DNA from: Chthoniobacterales bacterium
GTDB taxonomy: Bacteria > Verrucomicrobiota > Verrucomicrobiia > Chthoniobacterales > UBA10450
Direction of reading: 5' to 3'
Assembly: GCA_035274845.1 (NCBI GenBank)
Contig: DATENU010000005.1
Coordinates: 1 to 64,000 of the forward strand
DNA: 64,000 nucleotides
A program made the position numbers and the translations under genes. The notes beneath the pieces were generated by a model, which worked only from the letters and a program-made list of their open reading frames with translations, searched no databases and had not been told where the DNA came from. This document shows positions 26,523 through 35,056 of the stretch, one piece after another (the stretch's first letter is position 1; every line of letters starts with the position of its first letter).

Positions 26523-27956
26523 ATGTGGCCAATTCTTCTCCTCGGGCTGTTGATCGCGTGTGCGGGCTGGCTGTTTACCTGGCAGCGGCAGCGGATCCGC
26601 ATTCGGCAGCTCGAGCGCTCCAAGGAAGAGATCCAGATCGAGGAGACGCTCGTCTTCGATTTTCTTCACGGGCTCGGTGAAGCGTTTACGGAAACGATTC
26701 GCGCGGCCGATCTGCACCGCCTGATCGTGGAAGGCGCGGCGCGGGTTCTCGATGCGCAAGGGGGCGCCCTTTACATGATGGAACGGGCTGGGGGAAAACT
26801 GGCGCCGGCGTTTATCTCGAAAGGTTGTCCGCCTTTTGTCGATGTGCCCGCTCATGTTTTGCAGCAGGCCGCCGCTAATCCGGCCACGCTCGAAGGCTAT
26901 CTGCGTCTCCACCCGATTCCGCCCGGTGAAGGCATTATTGGCCGCGTCTGGCAGAGCCGGGAGCCGGTCTGCCTGACTGACCTGGCGGATGCCCCGGAGC
27001 TGGCGAACCTGCGCGGCACCTCTCTCGGCACGGCCTCCGTCATGGTGACGCCCCTGCTTTACGGAAAGCAGAACATGGGCGTGCTCGCCCTGGGCAACGG
27101 CCCAACCAGCCCTTCGTTTACCCAGAGCGATTTCGTCGTCTTCAAGTCGATCGCGGAGCAATCCGCCTTCGCGCTCTACAACGCCATCATTTATTCCGAG
27201 GCGAACGAAAAGAAGCGCCTCGACCACGACCTGGAGATCGCGCGGGACATTCAGCGGATCCTGTTGCCGAGCGAAGCGCCGGTCGTCGATGGTTTTGAGA
27301 TCAGCGGAATCAATATTCCCGCCCGCCACGTCAGCGGGGATTATTTCGATTACATCACGGTCGATGACGACAGGCTCGGCGTGGCGATTGCCGATGTTTC
27401 CGGGAAAGGCGTGCCCGCTTCAATCATCATGGCCATCTGCCGCAGCGTTTTGCGCAGTCAGGCAACCGGAAACGCTTCCCCGGCTGATGTTCTCCAGAAG
27501 GTCAACCGCCAGCTCTACCCCGATATCAAGGAGGACATGTTCATCAGCATGGCCTACGTCGTTCTCGATCATGTGCGGGGCACCGTGGTGATGTCGCGCG
27601 CGGGCCATGATGCGCCGATTTCGTACGATCGCGCGACCGGAACTGTCACCCCGGTGAAGCCGCCCGGAATGGTCGTGGGAATTGACAGTGGAAGCGTGTT
27701 CGATAGGATAACGGGCGATTTCGCCCTCTCCCTCAAACGGGACGATTGCCTCCTCCTCTACACGGATGGAGTCACCGAAGCGCTCGACGCCAACGGAGAC
27801 GAATTTGGCGTCGACCGCATGTTGGAATGCATTCGCGCCAGCGCTCCGGAAGGGGCGCCGGCCATCATCACGCGGGTGATTGATGAGCTGCGGAGCTTCG
27901 TGGGGACGCAACCGCAAAACGACGACATCACTTTAATTGCCATTCGCAAAACATGA
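26523..27956 (+). CDS. GAF-PP2C serine phosphatase (RsbU-like)
   Basis: 477 residues. An N-terminal membrane helix (MWPILLLGLLIACAGWLFTW) leads to a coiled linker, a GAF-type sensory domain at about 55-205 (PPGEGIIGRVWQSREPV), and a PP2C/SpoIIE catalytic domain at about 240-475: LEIARDIQRILLPS, HVSGDYFDYI, IADVSGKGVPASIIM, SRAGHDAPI, LLLYTDGVTEA, NDDITLI. It probably dephosphorylates the upstream STAS protein in response to a ligand bound by GAF. The stop overlaps the grpE start (ATGA), suggesting coupling of a stress-signalling switch to chaperone genes. Confidence 0.93.
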   Translation: MWPILLLGLLIACAGWLFTWQRQRIRIRQLERSKEEIQIEETLVFDFLHGLGEAFTETIRAADLHRLIVEGAARVLDAQGGALYMMERAGGKLAPAFISKGCPPFVDVPAHVLQQAAANPATLEGYLRLHPIPPGEGIIGRVWQSREPVCLTDLADAPELANLRGTSLGTASVMVTPLLYGKQNMGVLALGNGPTSPSFTQSDFVVFKSIAEQSAFALYNAIIYSEANEKKRLDHDLEIARDIQRILLPSEAPVVDGFEISGINIPARHVSGDYFDYITVDDDRLGVAIADVSGKGVPASIIMAICRSVLRSQATGNASPADVLQKVNRQLYPDIKEDMFISMAYVVLDHVRGTVVMSRAGHDAPISYDRATGTVTPVKPPGMVVGIDSGSVFDRITGDFALSLKRDDCLLLYTDGVTEALDANGDEFGVDRMLECIRASAPEGAPAIITRVIDELRSFVGTQPQNDDITLIAIRKT

Positions 27957-28504
27957 GAAAAATCCCGGTCACAGAATCATCAGAGCAGGAGAAGGACGCC
28001 AAGCCGGCCGCCGAAGCGCCGGCGCCGGAGACCGAGTCAAACGATGACGGCTCCGAGGGTTTGCAGGCGGACTTGAACCGGTTCCGCGATCTCGCTTTGC
28101 GAAGCCAGGCCGATTTCGAGAACTACAAAAAGCGGGCCGCGCGGGAAAAGGATGAAGCGATCAAATACGCTAACAGTTCGCTGCTCGAGAAGCTGGTCGC
28201 CATTGTCGACAACTTCGAGCTCGGACTTGAAGCCGCGCGGGCCGAGGGCGAGAAATCGCCGATTTTCTCCGGCATGAGCATGGTCCTGAAACAATTAATG
28301 GATTTCCTCACCGACAACGGGCTTCAACCAATCGATGCCGCCGGCCAGAAGTTCGACCCCAATTTGCACGAAGCGATTGCCCACGAGCCGAGCGATGAAT
28401 TTCCGGAAGGAATCGTGGTGCGGCAGACCCGCCGCGGTTATCGGATGAAAGACCGTCTCCTGCGGCCGTCGAGTGTGGTCGTGTCGAGCGGCCCAGCGAA
28501 ATAA
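27953..28504 (+). CDS. grpE: Nucleotide exchange factor GrpE
   Basis: Exchanges ADP for ATP on DnaK. 183 residues: an acidic, disordered N-terminus, a long coiled-coil (QADFENYKKRAAREKDEA) and a C-terminal beta domain with the signature DPNLHEAIAHEPSD and VVRQTRRGYRMKDRLLRPS. The start overlaps the preceding phosphatase stop by four bases. dnaJ follows after a hairpin-forming repeat; dnaK is not in the window. Confidence 0.96.
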   Translation: MRKIPVTESSEQEKDAKPAAEAPAPETESNDDGSEGLQADLNRFRDLALRSQADFENYKKRAAREKDEAIKYANSSLLEKLVAIVDNFELGLEAARAEGEKSPIFSGMSMVLKQLMDFLTDNGLQPIDAAGQKFDPNLHEAIAHEPSDEFPEGIVVRQTRRGYRMKDRLLRPSSVVVSSGPAK

Positions 28505-28507
28505 TAT

Positions 28508-28597
28508 CGTAATCGTGCTCGTGCTCCTGCTCGTGATCGATATCTGTTTTCTAGCGATCCGAATTCGAGCATGAGCACGAGCACGAGCACGATTACG
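28508..28597. repeat. Inverted repeat between grpE and dnaJ
   Basis: Arms of 32 bases (left 28508-28539, right 28566-28597) built from GTGCTC/GAGCAC hexamers around CGTAATCG, with about three mismatches and a 26-base loop. It ends 10 bases before the dnaJ start codon, so it could affect dnaJ translation or mRNA processing. Confidence 0.75.
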
Positions 28598-28606
28598 AGG
28601 TAAAAG

Positions 28607-29749
28607 ATGCCCACGGAAAAGCGCGATTATTACGAAGTGCTCTCGGTTTCGCGCACCGCGACCGAGGAAGAAGTAAAACGCTCCTATCGCAAACTCGCGG
28701 TAAAATTTCACCCCGACAAAAACCCGGATGACCCGCAGGCCGAGGAACGATTCAAGGAGCTGGGGGAAGCCTACGACGTCCTCATGGATGCCGATAAGCG
28801 CGCTGCTTACGACCGATTCGGTCACGCGGCGTTTGCCCAGGGAACCGCGGGGCGAGGCGGGGGATTCCACGATCCATTCGATATTTTCAGGGAAGTGTTC
28901 GGGGGCGGCGGCGGGGGCGGCGGGATTTTCGAATCGTTTTTCGGCGGCGGCGCTACGGTCGATCGCGAAGGCCGGCAGCGCGGGTCCGATCTTCGTTACG
29001 ATATGCAGATCACGCTCGAGGAGGCTGCCTTTGGCGTCGATAAGGAAATTGAAGTTCGCAAGCTCGACACCTGCGCTACATGCAACGGCAAAGGAGCCGA
29101 GCCCGGTTCGCGCACCATTAATTGTCCGGCGTGCGGCGGACGCGGGCAGGTCATCAGTTCCCGTGGTTTTTTCCAGGTCTCGCAAACCTGCCCGCGGTGT
29201 CGCGGGGTTGGCCAGATCATCGAGAAACCGTGCCGGAGTTGTGCCGGAGAAGGACGGGCCGAAAATACCAGCCGAATCAAGCTGAAGATTCCCGCCGGCA
29301 TCGCCGATGGCTCGCGTCTGCGCTCGTCCGGCAATGGAGAGGCCGGAATCCGGGGCGGATCGGCCGGCGACCTTTACGTCGTCATCCACATCAAAGAGCA
29401 CGCGATCTTTCAGCGCGAGGAGGACAATCTTTATTGCGAAGTCCCGATCTCGTTCACTCTCGCGGCGCTCGGCGGAGAGATCGCCGTCCCCACCCTGGAA
29501 GGAAAAGCCAACCTGAAAGTGCCGGCTGGAACTCAGAGCGGCCAGATCTTTAAGCTTCGCGGGAAGGGCGTGATGAATGTGAACCAGCGCGATCGCGGCG
29601 ACCTGATGGCGCGGCTTTTGGTCGAAGTGCCAACCCGCCTGAACCACGACCAGCGCCAGAAGCTCGAAGAATTCGCCTCTCTTTGCGGGGAAGAGAACAC
29701 CCCGCTGCACAAAAGCTTCTTCGATCGCGCCAAGGAATTCTTTCGTTAA
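28607..29749 (+). CDS. dnaJ: Chaperone protein DnaJ (class I)
   Basis: 380 residues. The J domain has the HPD tripeptide ([10 protein letters not shown]) near residue 36. A Gly/Phe-rich stretch follows ([16 protein letters not shown]), then four zinc motifs [24 protein letters not shown] and CRSCAGEG, then C-terminal substrate-binding domains. It delivers unfolded proteins to DnaK and stimulates its ATPase. It is downstream of grpE across an inverted repeat. Confidence 0.97.
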   Translation: MPTEKRDYYEVLSVSRTATEEEVKRSYRKLAVKFHPDKNPDDPQAEERFKELGEAYDVLMDADKRAAYDRFGHAAFAQGTAGRGGGFHDPFDIFREVFGGGGGGGGIFESFFGGGATVDREGRQRGSDLRYDMQITLEEAAFGVDKEIEVRKLDTCATCNGKGAEPGSRTINCPACGGRGQVISSRGFFQVSQTCPRCRGVGQIIEKPCRSCAGEGRAENTSRIKLKIPAGIADGSRLRSSGNGEAGIRGGSAGDLYVVIHIKEHAIFQREEDNLYCEVPISFTLAALGGEIAVPTLEGKANLKVPAGTQSGQIFKLRGKGVMNVNQRDRGDLMARLLVEVPTRLNHDQRQKLEEFASLCGEENTPLHKSFFDRAKEFFR

Positions 29750-29750
29750 T

Positions 29751-29841
29751 TGAACCGCGGATTACGCGGATAACGCGGATGGGAAAAAAGCAGAGCAGTT
29801 AAGTCTTCATCCGCATAAATCCGCGTCATCCGCGGTTAATT
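29751..29841. repeat. Inverted repeat between dnaJ and rsmE (CCGCGGAT family)
   Basis: Left arm AACCGCGGATTACGCGGATA and right arm ending TCATCCGCGGTT pair over about 28 bases with few mismatches around a 25-base centre. A related element, with CACGGAT in place of CGCGGAT, lies at 40910-40988, and a single-arm fragment near 32925-32949. Confidence 0.75.
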
Positions 29842-29848
29842 TTTTCCC

Positions 29849-30595
29849 ATGCACCGCTTCTACATAGCCCCCGAAAACTGGCAGCCCGATGCTTTGGTCC
29901 TGACCGGAGCTGAAGCCCATCACGGTCGCAACGTTCTCCGTCTTGAGCCGGGCGATAAAGTTGTCCTGTTCGACGGGCGCGGCCACGAGGTGACCGCCGA
30001 AATCACCGCGAGCGACGCCGCCCAGATTCAGCTTCGCAAGCTGCATGAAGCGCGGACGCCGCCGTTACGTTGCCGGATCACGCTCGGCCAGGCCATTCCC
30101 AAGGGGAAAAATATGGACCTGATCGTGCAGAAAGCCGTCGAGATCGGCGCCGCTGAGATCTCACCGATCCTCTCCGACCGGACGATTGTCCGCCTCGACG
30201 AGGAGAGCGCCGCTTCGAAGCAGGAGAAATGGCAAACCGTCGCGATTGAAGCCGCCAAACAATGCGGCCAAAACTGGCTCCCCCGAGTCCAAACCCCGCA
30301 ATCGCTCGCCCAATTTTTCCAGGAGCACCGGCGATTCGATCTCCAGTTGATCGGCTCGCTTCAAACCGACGCCGTCCATCTCAAGAAAATCCTGGCGGAA
30401 TATTCAGCCGAGCACGGCGATCGGCCGGCAAGCGTGTTGATGTTGGTCGGTCCCGAGGGCGATTTCACGCCGGCCGAACTTTCGCTCGCCCGCAGCCAGG
30501 GCTGCCGTCCCATCACTCTCGGCCCGATCGTTCTCCGCGTTGAGACCGCGTCGATCTATTGCCTGAGCGTTCTCTCCTACGAGTTGCTGGTCTAG
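29849..30595 (+). CDS. rsmE: 16S rRNA (uracil1498-N3)-methyltransferase
   Basis: Methylates N3 of U1498 in 16S rRNA using S-adenosylmethionine. 248 residues with an N-terminal PUA-like domain (HRFYIAPE, EAHHGRNVLRL) and a C-terminal SPOUT knot: GQAIPKGKNMDLIVQKAVEI, AIEAAKQCGQNWLP, LVGPEGDFTPAEL, ITLGPIVLRVETA. The final stretch has I in place of the usual R in LGxRILRxETA. It follows dnaJ, a frequent order in bacteria (dnaJ then rsmE). Confidence 0.95.
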   Translation: MHRFYIAPENWQPDALVLTGAEAHHGRNVLRLEPGDKVVLFDGRGHEVTAEITASDAAQIQLRKLHEARTPPLRCRITLGQAIPKGKNMDLIVQKAVEIGAAEISPILSDRTIVRLDEESAASKQEKWQTVAIEAAKQCGQNWLPRVQTPQSLAQFFQEHRRFDLQLIGSLQTDAVHLKKILAEYSAEHGDRPASVLMLVGPEGDFTPAELSLARSQGCRPITLGPIVLRVETASIYCLSVLSYELLV

Positions 30596-30609
30596 CGGCT
30601 CCTCAACCG

Positions 30610-30702
30610 CCTTGGAGCCGGCGCGCCTTCGCGCCGGAGGGAACCGACCCCGCAACTCATACGGCCATCCTTGGAGCCGGCGCGCCACCGCGCCGGCGGA
30701 GC
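30610..30702. repeat. Two GGAGCCGGCGCGCC hairpins after rsmE
   Basis: Two related short palindromes, at about 30611-30641 and 30669-30700, share CTTGGAGCCGGCGCGCC followed by CGCGCCGG. Each can form a GC hairpin. They lie between the convergent ends of rsmE and the dehydrogenase and could act as bidirectional stops. Confidence 0.6.
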
Positions 30703-30710
30703 AGACACCG

Positions 30711-32024
30711 TCAGCGGTTACGGCTCGATGGCGAGCCGTCTCCATTACCGTAGCTCACCCGCCAGATCGTCTTGTTGCCGTCTTCGCTGAACAGCAGGCT
30801 CCCATCTTTCGCCACAGTGATACCGACCGGCCGCCCCCAGACATTTCCCTCCGGCGTGACAAAGCCAGTCACGAAATCTTCATAATCGCCGCGCGCTTTC
30901 CCGGTCGCTTTGTCGAGCGGAACCCGCACGATTTTGTATCCGGTCCGGCGCTCCCGGTTCCACGAGCCATGGAACGCCGCGAAAATATTCCCCTTATATT
31001 CCGACGGAAACTGCGTCCCCTCGTAAAAGCAAAGGTTCAGCGTCGCCGAATGACTTTGCACGAGAACGTCCGGCACCACGACTTTCCCGGCCAACTCGGG
31101 ATGCTTCCCTTTGTGACGCGGGTCCTGGTGGTTCCCAATATAAAACCAGGGCCAGCCGTAGAACCCGCCCGGCTGCACCCGGCTGATGTAGTCCGGCACC
31201 AGGTCTTCGCCCAGCTCATCCCGTTCGTTCACGCTCATCCAAAGCTCGTTCGTCCCCGGCCGGAATTTGATGCCGACCGCGTTGCGGATTCCCCACGCAA
31301 AAACATTCTTCCCCGTCCCGTCCGGATTGAACTCGAAGATTCGCGCCCGATTCGCTTCCGAGGAATTGTCCGACACATTCGAATACGACCCGATCGAGAC
31401 GTACATCTTTTTGCCGTCCGGGGAGAACGCGATATCGCGCGTCCAATGACCGCCGCCGGGCAGGACTCCGCCGGGGGAAAGCTCTACCCCGAGTTTCTCC
31501 GCCAGCCCCCGCGCCCTGGTATCACCGTTGCGGTAGGGAAACCGGACCACTCCATTGGTGTTCGCGACATAAAGAAACTGCGGATCCGGACCGGGCGGAT
31601 ACAACGCGATCCCAAACGGGTCGTTTAAGCCGCTGTTGGCGAAGGTCTCGTTGATGTCCGGTTTGCCATCGCCGTTGTTGTCGCGCAGGACCTTGATGCT
31701 GTCGGACCGGCTTTCGGTGACGAAGACGTCTCCGTTCGGTGCGGTGAGGAGATAGCGCGGATACGAAAACCCGGAAGCGTATTCCTCGATCTTGAACCCG
31801 TTCGGAACGCGCGGCTGCGCGCCGGCCGGCCGCCTCACCACCCGCGGACTGTTCGTGGCCGAGCCGGTTGCATACGGCGCCGGCAGATCGTTCACCGTAA
31901 ATTTGTGCCGCACGCCCGGCGCGTCCTCGCGCCAATCGGCCGTCTGCGGAGCGACCCCCGGTTCCGCCGCCAGCAGCAGACTCGCGCTGCCGCTCACAAG
32001 CAGCGCCACACTTCTTAATTTCAT
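30711..32024 (-). CDS. Exported sorbosone-dehydrogenase/PQQ-type sugar dehydrogenase-like beta-propeller
   Basis: About 437 residues from the ATG at 32024 (signal MKLRSVALLVSGSASLLLAA); a longer in-frame start overlaps the VOC gene and is not favoured. Beta-propeller motifs include FASGFSYPRYLLTAPNGDVFVTE-like text, LRDNNGDGKP, NDPFGIALYP, GGGHWTRDIAFSPDGKKMYV, GIRNAVGIKF, GGFYGWPWFYIG and FHGSWNR. These fit the L-sorbosone dehydrogenase/glucose dehydrogenase family, which uses PQQ in the periplasm. The substrate is unknown. PQQ-synthesis genes are not seen here. Confidence 0.88.
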   Translation of the reverse strand: MKLRSVALLVSGSASLLLAAEPGVAPQTADWREDAPGVRHKFTVNDLPAPYATGSATNSPRVVRRPAGAQPRVPNGFKIEEYASGFSYPRYLLTAPNGDVFVTESRSDSIKVLRDNNGDGKPDINETFANSGLNDPFGIALYPPGPDPQFLYVANTNGVVRFPYRNGDTRARGLAEKLGVELSPGGVLPGGGHWTRDIAFSPDGKKMYVSIGSYSNVSDNSSEANRARIFEFNPDGTGKNVFAWGIRNAVGIKFRPGTNELWMSVNERDELGEDLVPDYISRVQPGGFYGWPWFYIGNHQDPRHKGKHPELAGKVVVPDVLVQSHSATLNLCFYEGTQFPSEYKGNIFAAFHGSWNRERRTGYKIVRVPLDKATGKARGDYEDFVTGFVTPEGNVWGRPVGITVAKDGSLLFSEDGNKTIWRVSYGNGDGSPSSRNR

Positions 32025-32043
32025 CCTTTGGTTACCCTCGCTG

Positions 32044-32409
32044 CTAACCAGCTGGCTGTTGATAAAGCCCGACCACGTTCCCTCCCGGGTCACGGAACCG
32101 CGCCGTGATCTCCGGCGCGTCCATGCCTACGGGCTGCACAATCTCGCCGCCATTTGTCGTCACCGCGTTGATCGTCGCCGTCACGCTATCGACCATGATA
32201 TAAATCAGCATTCCCGGCGTCGCCGGCGGCCGGCCGGTGACCCAGGTGCCGCTCACCTGGCCGACCCCGTCGTCAAACGCAATCGAACCATCCCCGCGCC
32301 GCCTGATCCCCCAACCGAAGACTTTCCGGTAGAATTCCGCCGACCTCTGGACGTCGTTCGCCGGGATCTCAATGTAACAAATCTTGCCGTTTCCCAGGGT
32401 TGGGTTCAT
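32044..32409 (-). CDS. VOC-family (glyoxalase/bleomycin-resistance fold) protein
   Basis: About 121 residues from the ATG at 32409. The single VOC unit reads KICYIEIPANDVQRSAEFYR, VFGWGIRRRGDGSIAFDD, GMLIYIMVDSVTATINAV, then RDPGGNVVGLYQ. Paired beta-alpha-beta-beta-beta modules bind a metal in this superfamily; the likely ligands are the early E/H position, and the late E is replaced here by V-G-L. Function is uncertain (a small-molecule binding or resistance protein). It is the last gene of the run of small minus-strand genes. Confidence 0.88.
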   Translation of the reverse strand: MNPTLGNGKICYIEIPANDVQRSAEFYRKVFGWGIRRRGDGSIAFDDGVGQVSGTWVTGRPPATPGMLIYIMVDSVTATINAVTTNGGEIVQPVGMDAPEITARFRDPGGNVVGLYQQPAG

Positions 32410-32431
32410 GTCCCGTATTTCGCGCATCTTG

Positions 32432-32872
32432 TCATTCAGACTTCGGTTTGAGCGCAGGAGAATAACCCGTGCCCTGCCAAAACTCCGGAGGATAATCCAG
32501 CAAAGGCTTGCCCACCCAGCCACGCGTAACCTCGAGATAGTATTTGCTCCCGTCCGGCGCGGGATAATACCGGACGGCAGTGAGCGGTATCTGATCCCAT
32601 CCTCCGATAAACTTAAGCTCCTTCAGCGACTGCGGATAACGGCCGTATCGCGTTTTATGCAGCTCAATGAGCGCAATCGACGTCTTGAGATGCTGGTCGC
32701 CGAACATATTGTCGAACGGGCGGGTGATCCCCGACCTGGTGAGGTAATACACAGCCGCTGCGATTGAACCCCCGCCCACCAGAACCGAAGTGCACAAGAT
32801 GATAATGATAATCTTGGCCGCGGACCTGCCGCTGCGGCGGAGCTCTGACGGAATTGGGGGCGGCGCTGACAT
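32432..32872 (-). CDS. Small membrane-anchored protein, pseudopilin-like C-terminus
   Basis: 146 residues. A short Pro-rich cytoplasmic start precedes one membrane helix (AAKIIIIILCTSVLVGGGSI) and an extracytoplasmic domain containing ALIELHKTRYGRYPQSLKEL and VRYYPAPDGSKYYLEV. The R-Y-G-x-Y-P-x-S-L-x-E-L motif is typical of GspG-like and related periplasmic domains. There is no prepilin cleavage site. The ATG is embedded in a TCTCGTCAGATG context like the other gene boundaries in this cluster. Confidence 0.7.
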   Translation of the reverse strand: MSAPPPIPSELRRSGRSAAKIIIIILCTSVLVGGGSIAAAVYYLTRSGITRPFDNMFGDQHLKTSIALIELHKTRYGRYPQSLKELKFIGGWDQIPLTAVRYYPAPDGSKYYLEVTRGWVGKPLLDYPPEFWQGTGYSPALKPKSE

Positions 32873-32924
32873 CTGACGAGAAGATCAGTGACGCTGAGGT
32901 CTACGCAACTCTGTGCAGAAGGAA

Positions 32925-32988
32925 CAACCGCGGATGACACGGATGTCTCGGATAGCTGTAGCGACGGCGCTCTGTCGCCGTATGTAGG
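32925..32988. repeat. Fragments of two palindromic repeat families
   Basis: A single arm of the CCGCGGAT family (about 32925-32949) abuts a partial GTAGC(C/G)ACGGCGCTCTGTCGC element (32954-32988). The latter matches the 5' half of the element inserted in trpA. Confidence 0.55.
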
Positions 32989-33018
32989 AATTGGTTGGGA
33001 CGGAGCGCTCGTCAGGCC

Positions 33019-33279
33019 TTACGAGGTTCGCTCCGACTCGAGATAGCGACGATATTTCCGCTCGGACATGAACCAGGCAAACACTGCGACCATCACTCCA
33101 CCCAAAAACCAGAGGCAAAACGTAACGAGCACCGAATAACGTCGCGGGCTATTCGTCGAAATGTTCAAGAGAAACATGATGGTGCCCCAGCTCAGACTTG
33201 TCCGAGCAACGAACTTCCACATCCAGCTTTCGCGGGTGATTTCCCAATGTCTGAGCCAACGCGGCATTTTCGATTTCAT
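33019..33279 (-). CDS. Small two-helix membrane protein
   Basis: About 86 residues from the ATG at 33279; an upstream start at 33324 would overlap the next gene. Two hydrophobic helices (around SWGTIMFLLNIS and VLVTFCLWFLGGVMVAVFAW) are followed by a basic C-terminus (SERKYRRYLESE). It also has a W-rich N-terminal amphipathic part (MPRWLRHWEITRESWMWK). Unknown function; part of the small-gene cluster. Confidence 0.6.
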   Translation of the reverse strand: MKSKMPRWLRHWEITRESWMWKFVARTSLSWGTIMFLLNISTNSPRRYSVLVTFCLWFLGGVMVAVFAWFMSERKYRRYLESERTS

Positions 33280-33305
33280 GGCGATTGGTTCGACAAACCG
33301 CGGTG

Positions 33306-33668
33306 TTAGCGGTGCGATGGCCATTCGCTCGATCTCACTCCTTTGCCAATAACGATAATATCCCAGGGTTTCAACGGGATGTCCTGGCCACTCTCGAAAA
33401 TGGAACGCGAATCAAGTTTCGTCACCTGGGCGGCACGAATTAAATAAATCGGTGTGCCGCCGAAATCACCCAAGCCGCCGCCTCTAATGATTGCCCTAAC
33501 GACGGTGAGATCGGGTGTGTAGCGAATTTCCATGGTCGTTTTCGCCCCATCTCCCGACACGAACACGCGCTCGTCTGGCGCCGCCGGCGCTCCCGCAAGG
33601 GCGACCCGAGCCGCGAACAGAACAAGCGCGATGCCGCCGAGCGCGAGTCGTTTTACAATATGCTTCAT
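33306..33668 (-). CDS. Small exported protein, SLBB-like segment
   Basis: 120 residues. Signal peptide (LALGGIALVLFAARVALA), then one small domain: LTVVRAIIRGGGLGDFGGTP, IYLIRAAQVTKLD, IPLKPWDIIVIGK. The pattern of a G-rich turn followed by an I-x-L-R segment and P-x-D-x-I-x-V is like the SLBB/polysaccharide-export (Wza-type) repeat, as a lone fragment. Not enough for a transport role. Unknown function. Confidence 0.65.
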   Translation of the reverse strand: MKHIVKRLALGGIALVLFAARVALAGAPAAPDERVFVSGDGAKTTMEIRYTPDLTVVRAIIRGGGLGDFGGTPIYLIRAAQVTKLDSRSIFESGQDIPLKPWDIIVIGKGVRSSEWPSHR

Positions 33669-33680
33669 CGTCGGGCTAGA

Positions 33681-34025
33681 TCAGTTGGGCCTGAGCTCGA
33701 TCCAGGGTTTGTTTTCACGATTGCCGGGATTCGTCTCTGAATCGTGAATTACCAGAGTAAACGTGTAGGGACCAGACGCTCCTTTCAACCGAGCTGGAAA
33801 CTCGAACGGCGGAACCCGGCTTCCTTCGCGTTCTCCGGCGTCCTTGCCCAGCCGAACCCCGTTGCCTGTGGGAGCGACATCTAATGAATCGGTGATGATC
33901 TTCAGCAGATCAGGGTTCTTTTTCAGGATGGGCAAGGCGTGAAAATTCCACTCAACGCTGCCACCGCCAAAGGCGAAGCGAGCCGACATCAAAAGACAGA
34001 GCAGTATCGTCAGCGCGGATCTCAT
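33681..34025 (-). CDS. Small exported protein of unknown function
   Basis: 114 residues. Signal peptide (MRSALTILLCLLMSARFAFG), then SVEWNFHALPILKKNPDLLK, VAPTGNGVRLGKDAGEREG, PPFEFPARLKGASGPYTFTL and VIHDSE. No family is recognised. Its ATG overlaps the stop of the next gene upstream (ATGA), the only tight overlap in the small-gene cluster, so the two are probably coupled. Confidence 0.6.
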   Translation of the reverse strand: MRSALTILLCLLMSARFAFGGGSVEWNFHALPILKKNPDLLKIITDSLDVAPTGNGVRLGKDAGEREGSRVPPFEFPARLKGASGPYTFTLVIHDSETNPGNRENKPWIELRPN

Positions 34026-34531
34026 GCACTAACTAAACACAAGATCGGCGGCTGGCGACGCATGGGCTCACGAGTGCTTCGGAGTTCATTCGTCGCCTCC
34101 GGTGGCGTCGGGGTGGGATTATCGAAGTAATCCACAATCGAATGAAACACGAGCACGTCGCCGTCTTTGAGTTGGCGGATAAGGTCAATCGACCTCGGCT
34201 TGGAGGAAAATGAAGATGCCAGTCGGACGAAGGCGCCTTCCGCGTCGCTCCAGCGATAAAGTTTGACCATCGTCTTAACCATGTAGCGGACGCCAGCTCG
34301 CTGCCGCGCGAGGGCTGCGACCTGCAGCGCAGTTGCGTCGGCAGGGATATCCGCCAGCGGCAACAAGATATCGAAGTCCGACTTCGGGATTACGCGAAGG
34401 CGCTCGGGGGCGTGGAACATTTCCAAAGAGACCACCCTGACGGCCCGGCTTTTCGGCGACGGCGATGGCTGAGCGAATGCGACCGAGGTGGCTGCTGCTC
34501 CGATGAGGACGAGAACCAGTGCACGATTCAT
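34022..34531 (-). CDS. Small exported protein of unknown function
   Basis: 169 residues with a signal peptide (MNRALVLVLIGAAATSVAFA), then SLEMFHAPERLRVIPKSDFD, ADATALQVAALARQRAGVRY, MVKTMVKLYRWSDAEGAFVR and DGDVLVFHSI. The C-terminal ten or so residues are encoded by the boundary motif (GATCTTGTGTTTAGTTAG), so the native end may once have been elsewhere. The ATG is four bases after CCGTTAGGCA, which resembles an integron recombination core. Confidence 0.6.
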   Translation of the reverse strand: MNRALVLVLIGAAATSVAFAQPSPSPKSRAVRVVSLEMFHAPERLRVIPKSDFDILLPLADIPADATALQVAALARQRAGVRYMVKTMVKLYRWSDAEGAFVRLASSFSSKPRSIDLIRQLKDGDVLVFHSIVDYFDNPTPTPPEATNELRSTREPMRRQPPILCLVSA

Positions 34532-34611
34532 GATGCCTAACGGAAAATAGACGAGAGCCCGGGTTCAAAGACGAACATATCTTCGGCTGTCGCGATTGAA
34601 AGGGGTGGGCG

Positions 34612-34950
34612 TTATGATCCGCCCGAGGAGGATCGACGATGGACGATGGCGCTCAAAACGGCAAAGGTCCCCAGGCCGATGCACAAGATGCCGATCGCGT
34701 AACTCTGTGCAGGCGTTACCGGCGCGGAGCCTCGATAATAGCTCAATCGATGTGTTCGCTCGTTTTCGCGTGCCTCGAACAGGTTAAAAACACCGAACGC
34801 GACCATGAAAACGCCGAACACGATTGATCCAAAGTTGAGGCGGCGATACCAAGCTGGCGTCGGTGAGGCAAGAATCATTACGAACATCATCAGAGAGATC
34901 GCGGCGAAGCAGACGACGATGATCGCTATCAGCGCTGAAAGCGGCGTCAT
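34612..34950 (-). CDS. Small membrane protein, three predicted helices
   Basis: 112 residues. Hydrophobic helices at about 5-27 (LIAIIVVCFAAISLMMFVMI), 37-60 (FGSIVFGVFMVAFGVFNLFE) and 83-103 (SYAIGILCIGLGTFAVLSAI), with a charged loop between helices two and three. No family is recognised. The start ATG directly follows TTCTCGTTAGCTG, one of the boundary motifs. Part of the small-gene cluster. Confidence 0.6.
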   Translation of the reverse strand: MTPLSALIAIIVVCFAAISLMMFVMILASPTPAWYRRLNFGSIVFGVFMVAFGVFNLFEARENERTHRLSYYRGSAPVTPAQSYAIGILCIGLGTFAVLSAIVHRRSSSGGS

Positions 34951-35056
34951 CAGCTAACGAGAATGAACGGACTGGCTCGCTGTGACATAGACGGGAAGTC
35001 CGAAGGGCGAACGAGTGGCATGAGCGAATCGAGGGCTTGCTTGAACAGCCTAAGGG

